From Chromohalobacter canadensis (GTDB lineage Bacteria > Pseudomonadota > Gammaproteobacteria > Pseudomonadales > Halomonadaceae), in NCBI RefSeq assembly GCF_029544075.1, contig NZ_JAJQJH010000007.1:94122-158121 (forward strand): DNA of 64,000 nucleotides, read 5' to 3'. Shown here in pieces: positions 37,782 to 46,590 of this stretch. Under the pieces are notes generated by a model, which worked only from the letters and a program-made list of their open reading frames with translations, was not told the origin of the DNA and did not search any database. Numbering within the stretch: position 1 is the stretch's first letter; the number at the start of each line of letters is the position of its first letter. The position numbers and the translations under genes were made by a program.

Positions 37782-37955
37782 TCAAGGGCTGGCAGGGCCG
37801 CTGGCGCCGCATTCCAGACATCGGTATTGCATACCGTCCTCGGCATGGCGCTCTTCGAAGGCTTGCAGGCGCTCGTCGTCATTGATCGTCTCGCTGACGC
37901 TGCACGCCGGGCACTCGATGGTACGTTCATTGTTGCGTTGCTCGATGAGAAACAT
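37782..37955 (-). CDS. Small zinc-ribbon protein
   Basis: A 57-residue protein with two Cys pairs, ECPAC near residue 14 and RCLECG near residue 46, spaced as in a zinc ribbon. I chose the ATG at 37955, preceded by CAGGAGA; the longer frame upstream is unlikely. I do not recognise a specific family or function. Confidence 0.65.
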   Translation of the reverse strand: MFLIEQRNNERTIECPACSVSETINDDERLQAFEERHAEDGMQYRCLECGASGPASP

Positions 37956-38265
37956 GCTGTTCTCCTGCCGTAGTCTCGACTCGATGAAAGGCATATCTGC
38001 CGTACAGTGACGGCAAGGCACGAAGCCTGTGAGCGCGGAGCTCGTAAAGAGAAAAGTCGGCGTTTGGCGGGGTGGCGTCAACGTAGACATTGGCGACGCT
38101 CAGGTAGTAAAAAATCAACGCTCGCGGGGTGTTGGAAGCGTACCTGCGAGTGGCTTCGTCGCAAAGCGGGGTGTCGGGTAGGGTCGTGCCGTGGTAGTGA
38201 AGTTACAGGAAGGGCAATTCGGCGCGCGTGGCGCGCAGGGCAAGACAGGGCGTCGCAGAAAGAAA

Positions 38266-38295
38266 GAAACGATGCCGCCCGGGCGGCATCGTTTC
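38266..38295 (-). terminator. Perfect 30-bp palindrome terminating argF
   Basis: GAAACGATGCCGCCC and its exact inverse meet with no spacer, giving a long hairpin; on the minus strand TTTCTTTCTTT follows. It lies 16 bp past the argF stop. Confidence 0.85.
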
Positions 38296-38311
38296 GTGGT
38301 AGGTCGGTAAG

Positions 38312-39232
38312 TTAGTCGTCGACTTTGCCGAGCAGGAGGAATTCGATCAAAGCCTTCTGGGCGTGCAGGCGATTGCCGGCTTCTTGCCATACCACGGCAC
38401 GCGGATCGTCGAGCAGAGTCGTGCTGATTTCTTCGCCACGATGCGCGGGCAGGCAATGTAGAAACAGCGCACTATCGGCGGCGCGGTCGAGCAATGCCTC
38501 GGTGACCTGAAAGCCGTCGAAATCCCGCTCGCGCTTGGCTTGTTCCTCTTCCTGGCCCATCGAGGCCCAGACGTCCGTGGTGATTAGCCCCGCGCCTTGC
38601 ACCGCCTGCTGTGGGTCGTGCGATATCTCCACGCGATCGCCGGCGGCCGCCACGAGGTCGGCATTCGGCTCGTAGCCTGGCGGACAGCAGATGCGCAGCC
38701 GGAAATCGAACTGCCGTGCGGCATTGATCCACGAATGACACATGTTGTTGCCGTCACCGATCCAGACCGCGGTCTTGCCCTTCACCGACCCGCGGCATTC
38801 GGTCCAGGTCATGACATCGGCCAGAAGCTGGCAAGGGTGATAGTCATCGGTCAGTGCGTTGATGACCGGAACCTGGCTGGCGGCGGCGTATTCTTCGAGC
38901 CCGGCATGCGAGAAGGTGCGGATCATGACGATGTCCACCATCTCGGCGAGAACGCGAGCGGTGTCGCCGATCGGCTCGCCGCGTCCTAGCTGCGTGTCTC
39001 GAGGAGAAAGGAACAATGCATGGCCGCCGAAATGTGCCATGGCGGTTTCGAAGGAAACCCGCGTGCGCGTCGAGGACTTCTCGAAAAACATCGCCAGGGT
39101 GCGATTGGTGAAAGGCGTATAGGTCGGCCCTTGCGCTTTGAGGCGGTTCTTGATCGTGATCGCACGCTGAATGAGGTGATTAAGTTCCTCGGGTGACAAA
39201 TCGAGCAAGGTCAAGAAGTGGCGTGTGGCCAT
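38312..39232 (-). CDS. argF: Ornithine carbamoyltransferase
   Basis: Makes citrulline from ornithine and carbamoyl phosphate in arginine synthesis. The 306 residues contain the carbamoyl-phosphate site [14 protein letters not shown], the HPCQLLAD motif ([12 protein letters not shown]) and the ornithine-binding [12 protein letters not shown]. The start at 39232 has AAGGAG upstream; the extra 135 codons in the longer frame have no family match. argG, the next enzyme, lies 1.6 kb away on the other strand. Confidence 0.96.
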   Translation of the reverse strand: MATRHFLTLLDLSPEELNHLIQRAITIKNRLKAQGPTYTPFTNRTLAMFFEKSSTRTRVSFETAMAHFGGHALFLSPRDTQLGRGEPIGDTARVLAEMVDIVMIRTFSHAGLEEYAAASQVPVINALTDDYHPCQLLADVMTWTECRGSVKGKTAVWIGDGNNMCHSWINAARQFDFRLRICCPPGYEPNADLVAAAGDRVEISHDPQQAVQGAGLITTDVWASMGQEEEQAKRERDFDGFQVTEALLDRAADSALFLHCLPAHRGEEISTTLLDDPRAVVWQEAGNRLHAQKALIEFLLLGKVDD

Positions 39233-39552
39233 GGCGACGCTCCTTTCAAATGTGATCCACGGCATATCAGGGCGACGACGCCCACCGATGAAAGCGCGTG
39301 AGCGTCCCAGCCAAGACGCGCCCCGAGGCCCGGCTTTCTGCGACGCTCGGCCTTGCAAGGGCGACATGCGGGCCGTGCGGAAAGTCGACCATCCTAGCCA
39401 GGCTGCCGAGAAGGCGCAATTGTCGATATCAAGAGTGTCGGCGTTACGAGGGCTGTTTTCGGCGCTCGCCATCAGTAGAATGGAGGTACATTCACCCGAT
39501 GTATTGCGGTGGTGCCGGCCAATGGCAAGCCGCCCCGCGTGAGGAAACTGAG
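39233..39552. other. Divergent gap between argF and grxD
   Basis: These 320 bp separate two divergent genes and should hold both promoters. No ARG box, hairpin or small gene was recognised; ORFs in it are extensions of the argF and grxD frames with no ribosome site. Confidence 0.5.
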
Positions 39553-39891
39553 ATGAGCACGACTCTCGAGAACATCCAGCAGCAAATCGGCGAAAACACG
39601 ATTCTGCTCTATATGAAAGGCACCCCTCAGCTGCCACAGTGCGGCTTTTCCGCCCAGGCGGTGCAGGCGGTCATGGCGTGCGGTGAGCGTTTCGCCTTCG
39701 TCAACATCCTCGACAATCCGGACATTCGTACTGAATTGCCCAAATACGCCAACTGGCCGACCTTTCCGCAGCTGTGGGTCAATGGCGAACTGGTTGGCGG
39801 CTGCGACATCATCGTGGAAATGTACGAAAGCGGTGAGTTGGAGAAACTAATCAAGGAAGCCACAGCCAACGCCGAAACCGAACAGGAGTGA
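39553..39891 (+). CDS. grxD: Monothiol glutaredoxin (Grx4 type)
   Basis: Carries or delivers [2Fe-2S] clusters together with BolA proteins. The 112 residues have the monothiol CGFS site in [14 protein letters not shown], the glutathione-binding [19 protein letters not shown], and a C-terminal helical end. The ATG follows GAGGAAACTG. Length and motifs match E. coli GrxD (115). Confidence 0.96.
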   Translation: MSTTLENIQQQIGENTILLYMKGTPQLPQCGFSAQAVQAVMACGERFAFVNILDNPDIRTELPKYANWPTFPQLWVNGELVGGCDIIVEMYESGELEKLIKEATANAETEQE

Positions 39892-39937
39892 GGCGTTGAG
39901 CCGGACGTCCTTCCCTGGAAGGGCCTTGGCGCATCGA

Positions 39938-39969
39938 AAAGCCCTGCCGATGAACATCGGCAGGGCTTT
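39938..39969. terminator. Bidirectional terminator between grxD and rnt
   Basis: AAAGCCCTGCCGAT and ATCGGCAGGGCTTT form a 14-bp stem around a four-base loop, with A and T ends on both sides. It sits between convergent genes. Confidence 0.88.
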
Positions 39970-40002
39970 CGTATGGGTGACAAGCGAGTATGACGTGTCG
40001 CG

Positions 40003-40668
40003 TCAGTCCTCGCCCATGCTTTGTTCCTTCTGGGCCAGCTCCCAGCCGCCGAGATCTTTGTAACGGTTGATCATGGCACAGAATAACTCGGCGGTGCGCT
40101 CGGTATCGTAACGGGCTGAGTGAGCCGAGTCGTTATCGAACTGTATGCCCGCCGCACGGCAGGCGCGTGCCAGTACGGTCTGGCCGTAGATCAAACCACC
40201 CAGCGTGGCGGTATCGAAACACGAAAACGGATGAAAAGGGTTGCGCTTGATGCCGTTGCGTTCGATGGCGGCATTCAAGAAGCCCTGGTCGAAAGCGGCG
40301 TTATGGCCGACCAAGATGGCGCGAGTGCATTGGTTGGCCTTGATCGCCTTGCGCACTGGCTTGAAGATTTCGCCCAACGCGTCGTGCTCGCTCAATGCCA
40401 CTTGCTGGCGCAATGGGCTATCCAGGTCGATGCCGGTGAAGTCCAGTGCAGCCTGCTCGATGTTTGCCCCGTCGAAGGGTTTGACGTGGAAGGCGTGCGT
40501 GGTATCAGGCATCAGGTTGCCTTGCTCGTCCATGGTCAGGGTCACCGCGGCGATCTCGAGCAGAGCGTCACTCTGGGCGTTGAAACCCCCGGTTTCCAGA
40601 TCGACGACAACAGGGAGAAAGCCTCGAAAACGTTGAGCCATCAAATCGCGTGCCTGGCCGTCGCTCAT
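40003..40668 (-). CDS. rnt: Ribonuclease T
   Basis: 3'-to-5' exoribonuclease that trims tRNA and other stable RNA ends. The 221 residues are of the DEDDh class: Asp/Glu in [10 protein letters not shown], Asp in [12 protein letters not shown], and His/Asp in [10 protein letters not shown]. The ATG at 40668 has TGGGAG upstream; the longer frame adds 62 unlikely residues. Confidence 0.95.
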   Translation of the reverse strand: MSDGQARDLMAQRFRGFLPVVVDLETGGFNAQSDALLEIAAVTLTMDEQGNLMPDTTHAFHVKPFDGANIEQAALDFTGIDLDSPLRQQVALSEHDALGEIFKPVRKAIKANQCTRAILVGHNAAFDQGFLNAAIERNGIKRNPFHPFSCFDTATLGGLIYGQTVLARACRAAGIQFDNDSAHSARYDTERTAELFCAMINRYKDLGGWELAQKEQSMGED

Positions 40669-40878
40669 GCTTTTGCTCCCATCCCGATGCGGTCTCGATA
40701 GCGTCGCCACACCCGGGGCGGGGCGACAAAGTGGCAGCGAGTGTAGCATTTTCGCCCCTCGACGTCCCGCCGCTCGGTATTCGTCAGCCTCGCTCGGCGC
40801 TATAATCGGGTGACGTTTTCTCGCTGTGTTCACGCAGCCGAACCATTCGATCAATATCCATCTTTTCAGGAGTCCCGC

Positions 40879-42099
40879 ATGTCCGATGTGAACAAGGTCG
40901 TCCTCGCCTATTCCGGCGGCCTGGATACGTCCGTCATCGTCAAGTGGTTGCAGGAAACCTACGATTGCGAGGTGGTGACGTTTACCGCCGACATCGGTCA
41001 GGGCGAAGAGGTCGAGCCGGCGCGAACCAAGGCACAGGCCTTGGGCGTCAAGGAAATCTATATCGAGGACCTGCGTGAAGAGTTCGTGCGCGACTATGTC
41101 TATCCGATGTTCCGCGCCAACACGATCTACGAAGGCGAATATCTACTGGGGACCTCCATCGCGCGGCCGTTGATCGCCAAGCGGCTGATCGAGATCGCCA
41201 ACGAGACCGGCGCCGATGCCATTTCTCACGGCGCTACCGGCAAGGGCAACGATCAGGTACGCTTCGAACTCGGCGCCTATGCGTTGAAGCCCGGCGTCCA
41301 AGTGATTGCCCCGTGGCGTGAGTGGGACCTCAACTCCCGTGAGAAGTTGATGGATTATTGCGAGAAGCACGACATTCCGGTCGACTTCTCCAAGAGCAAG
41401 AAGAAATCGCCGTACTCCATGGACGCCAATCTGCTGCATATTTCTTACGAAGGCGGCATTCTCGAGGATCCCTGGGCGGAAGCCGAAGAGGACATGTGGC
41501 GCTGGAGCGTGTCGCCGGAGGCAGCGCCGGAGACGCCTACGTATATCGAATTGACCTTCGAGAAAGGCGATGTCGTGGCTATCGACGGCGAGCCGCTCAA
41601 GCCTCATGAGGTGCTTTCCAAGCTCAACAAGCTCGGTGGCGACAACGGCATCGGGCGTCTGGATATCGTCGAGAACCGCTATGTGGGCATGAAATCTCGT
41701 GGCTGCTACGAAACCCCGGGCGGCACCATCATGCTGCGCGCCCACCGCGCCATCGAGTCACTGACGCTCGACCGCGAAGCCGCGCACCTCAAGGATGAGA
41801 TGATGCCCAAGTACGCCGAAGTCATCTACAACGGCTACTGGTGGAGCCCGGAGCGCAAGATGCTGCAGGCTGCCATCGACGAGACTCAGGGCAACGTCAA
41901 CGGCGTGGTACGCATGAAGCTCTACAAGGGCAGTGCCACCGTGGTCGGGCGCAAGTCCGAGGAATCGCTGTTCGATGCTTCCATCGCGACCTTCGAGGAC
42001 GATGCAGGCGCCTACGATCAGAAAGACGCTGAAGGCTTCATCAAACTCAACGCCTTGCGTTTGCGTATCGCGGCGGCAAAAGGCCGCAATGCGAATTGA
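40879..42099 (+). CDS. argG: Argininosuccinate synthase
   Basis: Joins citrulline and aspartate using ATP in arginine synthesis. The 406 residues begin [19 protein letters not shown], an N-type ATP pyrophosphatase PP-loop, and contain [15 protein letters not shown], the second signature of the family. The ATG follows CAGGAG. The 23 codons of frame before it have no homology. Confidence 0.97.
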   Translation: MSDVNKVVLAYSGGLDTSVIVKWLQETYDCEVVTFTADIGQGEEVEPARTKAQALGVKEIYIEDLREEFVRDYVYPMFRANTIYEGEYLLGTSIARPLIAKRLIEIANETGADAISHGATGKGNDQVRFELGAYALKPGVQVIAPWREWDLNSREKLMDYCEKHDIPVDFSKSKKKSPYSMDANLLHISYEGGILEDPWAEAEEDMWRWSVSPEAAPETPTYIELTFEKGDVVAIDGEPLKPHEVLSKLNKLGGDNGIGRLDIVENRYVGMKSRGCYETPGGTIMLRAHRAIESLTLDREAAHLKDEMMPKYAEVIYNGYWWSPERKMLQAAIDETQGNVNGVVRMKLYKGSATVVGRKSEESLFDASIATFEDDAGAYDQKDAEGFIKLNALRLRIAAAKGRNAN

Positions 42100-42171
42100 T
42101 CCGTATCCACTCGCGTTGAACGTCTCCCGGCCGGGCGGCGTTCAACGCATAGCCAGCGCGCAGGAGGCTTC

Positions 42172-42462
42172 ATGCTGAAACGACTCATCGAGGGCTTGTT
42201 TCGCAGCGGCGATGTCAATGACGAGGAAATACCCGCGACAGACTACGAAGGTTATTTGATTACGCCGGACCCGCAGGATGCCGGTGGTCAGTACCGGGTC
42301 AGCGGCTGGATTCGCAAGCCCATCGCAGGCGGTGAAACACTCGAACATCGCTTCGAGCGCTCGGATATCGTGTCTAGCCGTGAGGATTGTATCGAGTTGA
42401 CGTTGCGCAAGGCGCAGCGCTTTATTGATGATACTGGCGACGAAATGTTCGAGGATCGCTGA
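42172..42462 (+). CDS. HlyU family protein
   Basis: A 96-residue protein of the small HlyU (PF10115-type) family, with DYEGYLITPDPQDAGGQYRVSGWI and HRFERSDIVSSREDCIELTLRKA. The family was named for a Vibrio haemolysin regulator, though this short form has no clear DNA-binding fold. It follows argG by 72 bp with AGGAGG before the ATG and ends in its own terminator. Confidence 0.82.
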   Translation: MLKRLIEGLFRSGDVNDEEIPATDYEGYLITPDPQDAGGQYRVSGWIRKPIAGGETLEHRFERSDIVSSREDCIELTLRKAQRFIDDTGDEMFEDR

Positions 42463-42501
42463 GCGTTTCTATCGATCACTATTATCGTGCACGCGATTAC
42501 C

Positions 42502-42549
42502 AACGCCACTATCTTTGGAGCTACGGCTTCTGGAGGAGTGGCGTTTTTT
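42502..42549 (+). terminator. Terminator after the HlyU-family gene
   Basis: AACGCCACT and AGTGGCG(TT) pair over seven to nine positions with a 26-base loop, then six T residues. Confidence 0.7.
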
Positions 42550-42638
42550 ATTTCCACGACGCCTAGGGCAATCATTCGAGCGGGGACCCTCGCCGCTTAG
42601 AGCGGGCCCAACCTTTTATCATCCCGATGGAGCCGCGC

Positions 42639-43313
42639 ATGATTACCGTGCATCACCTCGACAACTCCCGCTCGCTACGCATCGTCTGGTTACTTGAAGC
42701 CCTGCAGCAAGCTTATGAGCTCGTGACCCATCATCGCTATCCGCAGACATTGCTGGCGCCGGAGAGTCTCAAGCGTCTTCATCCACTCGGCAAGGCGCCG
42801 CTGATCGTCGACGAGGGGCTGACCGTGGCCGAGTCTGGGGCGATCATCGACTACTTGATCGAACGTTACGACGAGGGCCATTTGGCACCGCCGGTGGGGA
42901 CGCCTGAGCATCGCGACTACCGTTATTGGCTGCATTACGCCGAAGGCTCCGCAATGCCACCGTTGGTGATGCATCTGGTTTTTTCGCGTTTGGGTAAGCC
43001 GCCGGTGCCGGCGTTGTTGCGTCCTGTGGCGGGCAAATTAGGACAGGGTGTACAAGCCAAGTTTCTGAACCCTGAGATCGAGCGGCATCTGGCTTTCTGG
43101 GAGTCCACGCTCGCCGAGCATGCATGGTTTGCCGGCTCAGACTTCACGGCGGCAGATATTCAGATGAGTTTCCCCGTGTTGGCTGTCGAATCACGACGTG
43201 GCATCAAGGATTTCCCCGCCATTGTCGATTGGTTGGCGCGGGTGCGTGAGCGGCCGGACTATCAGCGTGCCGTGGCGCAGACCGGCGAATTGAATCTGAG
43301 TGCGTCACGCTAG
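42639..43313 (+). CDS. Glutathione S-transferase family protein
   Basis: A 224-residue GST. The thioredoxin-like N-terminal domain opens ITVHHLDNSRSLRIVWLLEAL, with a Ser-type active site (NSRS) and the cis-Pro KAPLIVDEGLTVAESGAII glutathione site. The helical C-terminal domain contains FTAADIQMSFP. I chose the second ATG, six bases after GGAG. The substrate is unknown. Confidence 0.9.
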   Translation: MITVHHLDNSRSLRIVWLLEALQQAYELVTHHRYPQTLLAPESLKRLHPLGKAPLIVDEGLTVAESGAIIDYLIERYDEGHLAPPVGTPEHRDYRYWLHYAEGSAMPPLVMHLVFSRLGKPPVPALLRPVAGKLGQGVQAKFLNPEIERHLAFWESTLAEHAWFAGSDFTAADIQMSFPVLAVESRRGIKDFPAIVDWLARVRERPDYQRAVAQTGELNLSASR

Positions 43314-43324
43314 AGGAGGCGAAC

Positions 43325-43762
43325 ATGATGAGTCATTGGTGGGTAAAAGGGCTGGCACTGGGAATGATGGCGTTGCCGGTCATCGCCAGCGCTCAGGAAG
43401 AACCGCGCGATGACGGAGGTGACAATGTTTCCGGCGTGATGGCCTGCGATGTCCTTCAGGATGAGATCGAAGCCAAGATTCGTGCTAATGGTGTCGAGGA
43501 CTTTGCGCTCGATATTATCGCCAGCGAACGCGTCGACGAGGAGGGGGTCCGTGAGGACGACGCTCTCGCCGGAGGGGAAGTCGTGGGAAGCTGTGCCGGC
43601 GGCACGCGTAAGGTGATCTATCGACGCGGCGCTCAAGGGAGCGGGGCCATGTCGTCCTCGGATGCCTCGCTGCCACCGTCTGACGCGAGTACTGAGCCAG
43701 GTAGAGACACTACCGATGAAACGCTGAGTGAAGACTCCGAAAGCGAGGATACCGGGCACTAG
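43325..43762 (+). CDS. DUF1161-family secreted protein
   Basis: A 145-residue exported protein. Residues 1-23 form a signal peptide ending in IASAQ. The core CDVLQDEIEAKIRANGV and EVVGSCAGGTRKVIYRR match DUF1161, with two Cys that could pair. The C-terminal 40 residues are highly acidic, rich in Ser, Asp and Glu, which is common in halophile surface proteins. The ATG follows AGGAGG. Function unknown. Confidence 0.82.
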   Translation: MMSHWWVKGLALGMMALPVIASAQEEPRDDGGDNVSGVMACDVLQDEIEAKIRANGVEDFALDIIASERVDEEGVREDDALAGGEVVGSCAGGTRKVIYRRGAQGSGAMSSSDASLPPSDASTEPGRDTTDETLSEDSESEDTGH

Positions 43763-43847
43763 CGGATTCTACTCCCGCCTTTTGGCGGTCCGCTTCCGTC
43801 AGCCTCCGGGCTTGGCTACCATGGCGCCTTTTATCCAGGAGGCGCGC

Positions 43848-44897
43848 GTGAAGGCCTTATTGCTTTCCGCCTACGCAGCCGTGAGTCACCGGCACTGGGC
43901 GGATGGGCTGCAGCAGCAGTTCCCCGAGATCGACTGGCGGCGATTGGAACTGCCACCACGGCATTTTCCCTGGCGTATCCGCGGCAACCCTCTGACCTGG
44001 CTGGGCCAGGAGATCGACTGTCTCCATGAGGACTACGATCTGGTCGTCGCGACCTCGATGGTCGATCTGGCGACCTTGGTGGGCCTTTGCCCCTCGCTGG
44101 CGCGTGCGCGCAAGGTCGTGTACTTCCATGAAAACCAGTTTGCCTATCCGCTTCCCAAGGGCCAACGCATCCGCGCCGAGCCGCTAATGGTCAATCTCTA
44201 CGCGGCCCTGGCGGCGGATGTCGTCGTCTTCAACAGTGCCTACAACCGCGACAGCCTATTGCGCGGGGCGCGCGAATTCCTCAAACGCATGCCTGAGCGC
44301 CTGCCGCTCGACTCCGTGTTGTCACGCGTCGCCGATAAGGCTGTGGTGCTCCCCGTGCCCTTGTCCGAGGAGATGCCCAAGCCCGCGCGCTCGGGGCAGC
44401 GAATTCTGTGGAATCATCGCTGGGAATATGACAAGAACCCCGAGGCGTTCTTTACTGCACTGGAAACGTTGGCCACGCGAGGCATCGACTTCGAGGTAGC
44501 GGTAATGGGCCAGCAGTTCCGCGATCAGCCGCCGGTCTTCGAGGCGGCGCGTGCGTGGCTGGGTGAGCGCGTCGTGTGCTGGGGCGAGCAGCCCGGTGAT
44601 GTCTACCGAGACATGCTCGACAGCGCCGATATCGTGGTATCTACGACCGATCATGAATTCCAGGGGCTGGCGGTCATGGAGGCAGTGACCCATGGCTGCG
44701 TACCGCTGGTGCCGGACCGCCTGTGCTTTCCCGAGTATTATGCGTCGGCGTATCGCTACGCGGGCGATCAAACGACGCTCGAGGCCACGCTGGCGCAATG
44801 GCTGACCCAGCCGGCGTCACGCCCGGCGCTGCCCGACGCGCGAGCCTGGCAATGGCCGGCGTGGCGCGAGGCGTATCGCGAGGTGCTCATGGGGTGA
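43848..44897 (+). CDS. Glycosyltransferase homologous to tRNA-queuosine alpha-mannosyltransferase
   Basis: A 349-residue GT-B glycosyltransferase with an N-terminal DUF3524-type domain. Stretches such as KVVYFHENQFAYP, AADVVVFNSAYN, WNHRWEYDKNPEAFF and HEFQGLAVMEAVTHGCVPL resemble the animal enzyme QTMAN (GTDC1), which adds mannose to queuosine in tRNA-Asp. I start at the GTG at 43848, five bases after AGGAGG; the longer frame overlaps the DUF1161 gene. Whether the bacterial protein acts on queuosine is not known to me. Confidence 0.85.
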   Translation: MKALLLSAYAAVSHRHWADGLQQQFPEIDWRRLELPPRHFPWRIRGNPLTWLGQEIDCLHEDYDLVVATSMVDLATLVGLCPSLARARKVVYFHENQFAYPLPKGQRIRAEPLMVNLYAALAADVVVFNSAYNRDSLLRGAREFLKRMPERLPLDSVLSRVADKAVVLPVPLSEEMPKPARSGQRILWNHRWEYDKNPEAFFTALETLATRGIDFEVAVMGQQFRDQPPVFEAARAWLGERVVCWGEQPGDVYRDMLDSADIVVSTTDHEFQGLAVMEAVTHGCVPLVPDRLCFPEYYASAYRYAGDQTTLEATLAQWLTQPASRPALPDARAWQWPAWREAYREVLMG

Positions 44898-44930
44898 TGA
44901 TGCACGCATCTTGCTGCGATCACGCTGCGT

Positions 44931-45569
44931 TCATTCGATTTCGGTCTTGTCCTTGTACTCGCAGAGATCCTCGATCACGCAGCTTCCGCAGCGTGGCTTG
45001 CGCGCCACGCAGGTGTAGCGCCCGTGCAGAATTAGCCAATGATGGGCATCGTGCAGAAAGTCCTTGGGCACGTGGCGCATCAGTTTCTGCTCGACCTCGA
45101 GCACGTTCTTGCCCGGTGCGATGCGCGTGCGATTGGCGACCCGGAAGATATGCGTGTCCACCGCCATGGTCGGCTGGCCGAACGCAGTATTGAGAATCAC
45201 GTTGGCGGTCTTTCGCCCGACACCGGGTAGCGCTTCCAGTGCCTCGCGGGTGTCCGGTACCTCGCCGCCGTGCCGTTCGAGCAACAGGTGGCAGGTTTTC
45301 ATCAGGTTGTCGGCCTTGCTGTTGTACAGGCCGATGGTCTTGATCTTGTCCTTGAGCCCATCGATGCCCAGGTCGAGGATGCCCTGCGGGGTATTGGCGA
45401 CGGGGAACAAGCGCGCGGTGGCCTTGTTGACGCCGACATCCGTGGCCTGGGCGGACAACAGCACCGCCGTCAGTAGCTCGAAAGGCGTCTGCCAGTGAAG
45501 TTCCGTGGTCGGCGTGGGGTTGTGATCGCGCAGGCGCGAAAAGATCTCGTAGCGTTTTTGAGCGTTCAT
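44931..45569 (-). CDS. nth: Endonuclease III
   Basis: DNA glycosylase and AP lyase for oxidised pyrimidines. The 212 residues contain the helix-hairpin-helix LPGVGRKTANVILN with the catalytic Lys, the catalytic Asp in VDTHIFRV, and a [4Fe-4S] cluster at C-x6-C-x2-C-x5-C (CVARKPRCGSCVIEDLC). It follows rnfB by 7 bp, echoing the rnf-nth linkage of other Gammaproteobacteria. Confidence 0.96.
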   Translation of the reverse strand: MNAQKRYEIFSRLRDHNPTPTTELHWQTPFELLTAVLLSAQATDVGVNKATARLFPVANTPQGILDLGIDGLKDKIKTIGLYNSKADNLMKTCHLLLERHGGEVPDTREALEALPGVGRKTANVILNTAFGQPTMAVDTHIFRVANRTRIAPGKNVLEVEQKLMRHVPKDFLHDAHHWLILHGRYTCVARKPRCGSCVIEDLCEYKDKTEIE

Positions 45570-45576
45570 GGGGGAA

Positions 45577-46581
45577 TCACGTCGATGAGGGAGAATCGAA
45601 CGCGGCACGGGCTGCGTCGAGCATGCGCTGGGCTTCGTCGACCTGGCCATGCGCGGCCTCGAGGCTGGCGGCATCGCCATGGCGCTGGGCATGCGTGACT
45701 TGTTGGCGAGCCTTGCGCAATGACTGCTCGGCGGCTTTGACGGCCATGCGCCGATGGTGCGTAGTAGAGGAGTCGGCGCGCGGTGCCTGGGCGTTGCCGA
45801 GTTGCCGGTCGACGTCCGCCAGGCGCGAGGTCAGCGTATCGGCGCGTTCATCGAGCGCTCGGCGTGCCTCGGGATCTAGCCCGTCGCGCTGACGTTGACG
45901 TTCCACACGCTTGAGTCCGGCGACCAACGTGGCACGCGTCGCCTTGAGTGACGTGGTATCCACGCTGGCTGCAGCGTCCTGTTGCGTCGGCTGAGCAGGG
46001 GCTGTCTCGCGTTTAGTGCTTGCCGTCACGGCTGCTTGACGACGTTCGCGCTTGCGTCGCTTTTCCTCAGCTTGCCGGGCGAGACGCTGCTGGCGTGCCT
46101 CGTAGCGTTGTCGACCCAGTTCGGCACGTTTGGACAAGTAGGCGTCTTGCTGGGCTTGTGTCTCGGCGGCGACCCATTCGGGATGCGGCAGGATATCGAT
46201 GCAGTCGACCGGGCAGGGTGCCACGCAGAGTTCACAGCCGGTGCATTCGGATTCGATCACCGTATGCATCTGCTTGGCTGCGCCGAGGATAGCGTCCACC
46301 GGGCACGCTTGGATGCACTTGGTGCAGCCGATGCACTCTGCCTCGCGAATATACGCTACCTTGGGAGACTCCGCGGGCTGCGCGAGGGGCTGGCGCGCCT
46401 GGCCTGTCAACTCGGCCAGCCGCGCCATAGTCGCCTCGCCACCGGGCGGGCATTTATTGATCGCCTCGCCGGCGGCAATGCCTTCGGCATAGGGGCGACA
46501 GCCGGGATGCCCGCACTTGCCGCATTGCGTCTGCGGCAGTTCGGCATCGAGGGTCTCGATGAGCGCGCGATTAGCGGACAC
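45577..46581 (-). CDS. rnfB: RnfB-like ferredoxin protein lacking a membrane anchor
   Basis: A 334-residue iron-sulfur protein. The N-terminal Fe-S domain ([24 protein letters not shown]) and two ferredoxin motifs ([24 protein letters not shown]) match RnfB. The usual N-terminal transmembrane anchor is absent, and residues ~160-330 are an extra charged, Arg/Gln/Ala-rich helical tail not found in E. coli RsxB. No rnfA, C, D, G or E is in the window; neighbours are nth and metG. It may therefore be a soluble ferredoxin-like carrier rather than part of a complete Rnf pump. Confidence 0.88.
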   Translation of the reverse strand: MSANRALIETLDAELPQTQCGKCGHPGCRPYAEGIAAGEAINKCPPGGEATMARLAELTGQARQPLAQPAESPKVAYIREAECIGCTKCIQACPVDAILGAAKQMHTVIESECTGCELCVAPCPVDCIDILPHPEWVAAETQAQQDAYLSKRAELGRQRYEARQQRLARQAEEKRRKRERRQAAVTASTKRETAPAQPTQQDAAASVDTTSLKATRATLVAGLKRVERQRQRDGLDPEARRALDERADTLTSRLADVDRQLGNAQAPRADSSTTHHRRMAVKAAEQSLRKARQQVTHAQRHGDAASLEAAHGQVDEAQRMLDAARAAFDSPSST

Positions 46582-46590
46582 CTTACCTCC

